NCBI GenBank assembly: GCA_003157315.1
Contig: PMJE01000603.1
Span: 1 to 6,179 of the forward strand
Source of the DNA: Myxococcales bacterium
GTDB taxonomy: Bacteria; Myxococcota; Polyangia; Fen-1088
Length of the DNA: 6,179 bases
Direction: 5' to 3'
The position numbers were made by a program, and so were the translations under genes. Under the pieces are notes generated by a model. The model was given only the letters and a program-made list of their open reading frames with translations, searched no databases and was not told the DNA's origin. Shown here in pieces: positions 5,601 through 6,179 of the stretch (position 1 is the stretch's first letter; the number at the start of each line of letters is the position of its first letter).

Positions 5601-6179
5601 GGAGGCAGTGGCGCGGGCGGCGGCAGCAGTAGTCGAGATGGAGGAAGAGACGCGCTCCCGCCCGATGCAGGAAGCACCGGTGATGCCAGAGATGCGAGCC
5701 CGTCCGATGCAGAAAGGACCGGTGGTGCAAAAGATGCGAGCGCGCCCGATGCGGGAAGCACCGGTGGTACTAGGGATTCGAGCCTACCCGACGCGTATAG
5801 TACCGGTCTTGCCAGAGATGCGAGCCTGCCCGACGCAGGCCAGACCGCGGGACTGGGCCACTCGGGTTGCGACTGCGATCTGGGCCAGACTCCTGCAGAC
5901 AGGTCAGAGCTGCCCTTCGCCCTGCTCGGCGTCGCCATGTTGTTGCGGCGCTTGCGCCGGCATCGACTGCGAATGGGTGTCATGGCGGCTCTCCTCCTGT
6001 TCGCCACGTGTTCCGAACCCAGTCCTAGCAAAGACCCTCGGCTTGAGTCCTCCCGTGCGGCGCTGGGAACCGTGCCCGCGACGGAATCTGCCGCCTGGAC
6101 CCGCATCGACGTTCCCCCGCCGCCAAGTCCTGCCCCGCGCTACCTGCAGTCGGCTGCCTTTGACGAGACCCGCAAGGTG
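2640..6179 (+). CDS. Large secreted Kelch-repeat lipoprotein with Cys-rich module and MYXO-CTERM-like tail, fused in frame to a second paralogous N-terminus; 3' end beyond window
   Basis: The frame is open for 1180 codons from ATG 2640 to the window edge. Order of parts: a signal peptide (MRLRRSAVLALLLLATC) with lipobox LATC and lipidated Cys 17; about 12 Kelch-like units between residues 60 and 745, each with a 'VLFGG' strand followed by a 'TWEWDP' motif (Trp of WEW at residues 98, 156, 221, 278, 332, 401, 458, 513, 577, 634 and, degenerate, 736); a Cys-rich module, 749-918, with 30 cysteines; a Gly-rich linker, about 928-1001; five 14-residue repeats, 1003-1072; and a MYXO-CTERM-like tail, about 1076-1109. 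Kelch units normally fold into beta-propellers used for binding, so a surface adhesion or recognition role is likely, but the ligand is unknown. After the Arg cluster there is no stop: the chain continues into a second lipoprotein signal (LFATC, Cys 1124) and a copy of the protein's own first 74 residues. Either this is a true fused polyprotein, or a stop was lost by mutation or sequence error. The first half is unambiguous; the single-product reading is less sure. Confidence 0.82.
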   Translation, partial: MRLRRSAVLALLLLATCNEDHPGSTPGSGLESSHAALGVVPASEVATWTLISPPAQGPDPRFLQTAAFDEARKVLVMFGGDSANLSSVDSLPASQYLWEWDPAAGVFTNRAPAGDKKPRPRAGASMVFDSARNTFVVFGGRAPTSPTSYASYQDTWEWDPVTGSFTDRTSEGTPPDARCQHNMVFEKSTGKVLLFGGAVAGSKIFSGVNGTSVDSVFGDTWEWDPTTGKWSNLAPATAPGARYDSAVVWDSQRSRAVLFGGMEILQSVGIAIPKQDVWEWDPNTSTWTDRTSTGQRPSARFGHGMAYDPGRGVTVLAGGYDIASGAGLADLWEWDPTTAAWTQRLTGSEPNLPARRMYSSLVADSARNHLDLLAGMVFYDQSAITGPDNPQYGSAPSAEIWELDPAAAAFSNRTPPPKTWPKARMDPALAFCPATGKMYLFGGCVQAGNGLVGLDDLWEWDGTSWVEVQGDVRPSARSDAAMAYDPYRKSLIVFGGLNNDVPLLEGSRLEDTWEWNCGTRQWSQLNPSSSPPSGGYMVTDSDRGKVLLFNGYRSTGLPTYPIPGAPANPSDQANTIWEWDGSTTTWTNRMPVPATGAPPWPLGQMLSFDDSRQKVFLLDESAAESGNGGSIPFWEWDPISAGWARRDSGDVVDFASSSSYPYVVYDSLRRRQILVAWPDGSDIKTFELDTKGPTLYQRVLSAGIGPVLNGAMAFDSRRGVVVLFGDSGSGDTNNTWEYKVTNLGNGEGCTAATASTCASGFCVEGVCCSTASCSGSCQSCAVAGHEGTCTSAAAGTEIPGSCADGQACDGSGSCKSKNGVVCSSASVCASGFCVDGACCENACDGKCVSCNQSNRAGKCSDYTGGSDPENECGSGNGICRSTCNGAGACDSPQRGIVCGPCQICDGAGACVVPDPLACAPSDNRDASAGGTGGSGGTGGAGGIDAGGRGGSGGAGGAGGASVRGGAGDAGPAGGVVSGGAGGSLGGSGGSGAGGGSSSRDGGRDALPPDAGSTGDARDASPSDAERTGGAKDASAPDAGSTGGTRDSSLPDAYSTGLARDASLPDAGQTAGLGHSGCDCDLGQTPADRSELPFALLGVAMLLRRLRRHRLRMGVMAALLLFATCSEPSPSKDPRLESSRAALGTVPATESAAWTRIDVPPPPSPAPRYLQSAAFDETRKV
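2838..4856 (+). repeat. Array of about 12 Kelch-like (beta-propeller) units
   Basis: Units of about 50-70 codons repeat with the pattern 'R-x-x-x-x-M-x-x-D-x-x-R-x-x-x-V-L-F-G-G ... D-T-W-E-W-D-P-x-T-x-x-W-x-x-R'. The WEWD-type core begins at 2931, 3105, 3300, 3471, 3633, 3840 (WELD), 4011, 4176 (WEWN), 4368 and 4539. Degenerate forms lie near 4698 (FELD) and at 4845 (WEYK). The DNA of the core is itself conserved: TGGGAATGGGATCC or a one- to two-base variant occurs in most units, which suggests relatively recent duplication or ongoing gene conversion. Twelve units could make two six-bladed propellers, but the blade count is an inference. Confidence 0.85.
4884..5393 (+). other. Cys-rich disulfide module, two related sub-repeats
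   Basis: I count 30 cysteines in about 170 residues (749-918). Two sub-repeats align: TCASGFCVEGVCCSTASCSGSCQSC-type sequence from about 4908 and VCASGFCVDGACCENACDGKCVSC-type sequence from about 5115, each followed by a G-x-C. The shared core is CASGFCV-[ED]-G-x-CC. After them come C-N-G-A-G-A-C and C-D-G-A-G-A-C. The even number and the exported context suggest that all are disulfide-bonded. This kind of module is familiar from long myxobacterial surface proteins, usually just before a C-terminal sorting tail, as here. No enzymatic role is suggested. Confidence 0.75.
5421..5642 (+). repeat. Gly-rich low-complexity linker
   Basis: About 74 residues are dominated by Gly with Ala, Ser and Thr, in GGSGG, GGTGG and GGAGG steps, built from GGC/GGT/GCG codons. 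This is likely a flexible stalk that spaces the Cys-rich module from the cell surface. The strong codon bias also creates long false open frames on the minus strand. Confidence 0.8.
5646..5855 (+). repeat. Five tandem 42-base (14-residue) repeats
   Basis: Units begin at 5646, 5688, 5730, 5772 and 5814. The consensus is [RK]-D-[AS]-S-x-P-D-A-G-S-T-G-x-A, for example RDASLPDAGQTAGL in the last unit and KDASAPDAGSTGGT in the third. All five have exactly the same length with no indels. The array extends the stalk between the Gly-rich linker and the C-terminal tail. Confidence 0.88.
5865..5966 (+). other. MYXO-CTERM-like sorting tail of the first Kelch unit
   Basis: The sequence reads GCDCD, a short polar spacer, then a hydrophobic helix (LPFALLGVAMLL) and an Arg-rich end (RRLRRHR), about residues 1076-1109. 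This is the tripartite form of MYXO-CTERM tails, in which a myxosortase is thought to cleave near the invariant Cys and the mature end stays at the envelope. Normally the protein stops within a few residues of the Arg cluster; here it does not. Confidence 0.75.
5961..6179 (+). other. N-terminal region of a second, paralogous Kelch lipoprotein, in frame with the first
   Basis: These 73 codons align with the first 74 codons from 2640. Shared pieces include RLR, ALLL, ATC (the lipobox Cys), LESS-x-AALG, VPA, and R-[FY]-LQ-[TS]-AAFDE-x-RKV. Indels are limited to about three residues in the spacer after the lipobox Cys. The position matching the start Met of the first copy is CAT (His) at 5961. 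ATG codons at 5973 and 5982 are in frame and could initiate a separate product, but neither has a good Shine-Dalgarno; only weak purine runs precede them. The downstream Kelch repeats lie beyond the window. I list it separately so the duplication is visible, but it is part of the same open frame. Confidence 0.8.

Noticed and set aside
4858..5730. Minus-strand open frame of 290 codons, very rich in Arg, His and Cys
   Set aside because: The composition is an antisense artefact of the Cys-rich and Gly-rich coding DNA; the plus frame has signal, repeats and domain order.
5222..6106. Long minus-strand open frame (294 codons) rich in Pro, Ala, Ser and Leu
   Set aside because: It is the antisense of the Gly-rich linker and 14-residue repeats; its low-complexity composition is what GGC/GCC codons give in reverse, and no domain is visible.

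Overview
The window looks like a chromosomal fragment from a myxobacterium or a close relative in Myxococcota. The evidence is high GC outside one stretch, a long Gly/Ala/Asp-rich secreted protein with a myxobacterial Cys-rich module and a MYXO-CTERM-like C-terminal tail (Cys-x-Cys, hydrophobic helix, Arg cluster), Asp-Ala-Gly-rich lipoprotein linkers, and an ECF sigma/FecR-type anti-sigma pair. The genus cannot be read from the sequence. All supported genes lie on the plus strand.

Layout. Positions 3-221 hold the C-terminal end of an ECF sigma factor (region 4). Its stop overlaps the start of the next gene (ATGA), which encodes a membrane anti-sigma factor at 218-1402: a zinc-binding N-terminus, one transmembrane helix, a FecR domain and a TPR-like tail. 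Its stop in turn touches the start region of an Asp/Gly-rich, probably lipid-anchored protein of unknown function (about 1420-2475). After a 164-base gap a very large reading frame opens at 2640 and is still open at the window edge (6179). It begins with a lipoprotein signal, continues with about 12 Kelch-like 'WEWDP' repeats, a module with 30 cysteines, a Gly-rich linker, five tandem 14-residue repeats, and a MYXO-CTERM-like tail.

The most notable point is at about 5961. Where the Kelch protein should end, just after its Arg-rich tail, there is no stop codon in any forward frame. The sequence runs directly, in frame, into a second lipoprotein signal and N-terminus that is clearly homologous to the start of the same protein at 2640. 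Two tandem paralogous surface proteins therefore appear to be joined in one reading frame, with the ancestral start Met replaced by His and no evident ribosome binding site for the second copy.

How they may work together (inference): the sigma/anti-sigma pair is a trans-envelope switch, the coupled lipoprotein is probably in the same operon, and the Kelch proteins may be envelope or surface products controlled by it. No mobile element, RNA gene, CRISPR array or convincing promoter was seen. Apart from the fusion, this is a fairly typical myxobacterial envelope-protein region rather than an evident new enzymatic or defence system.
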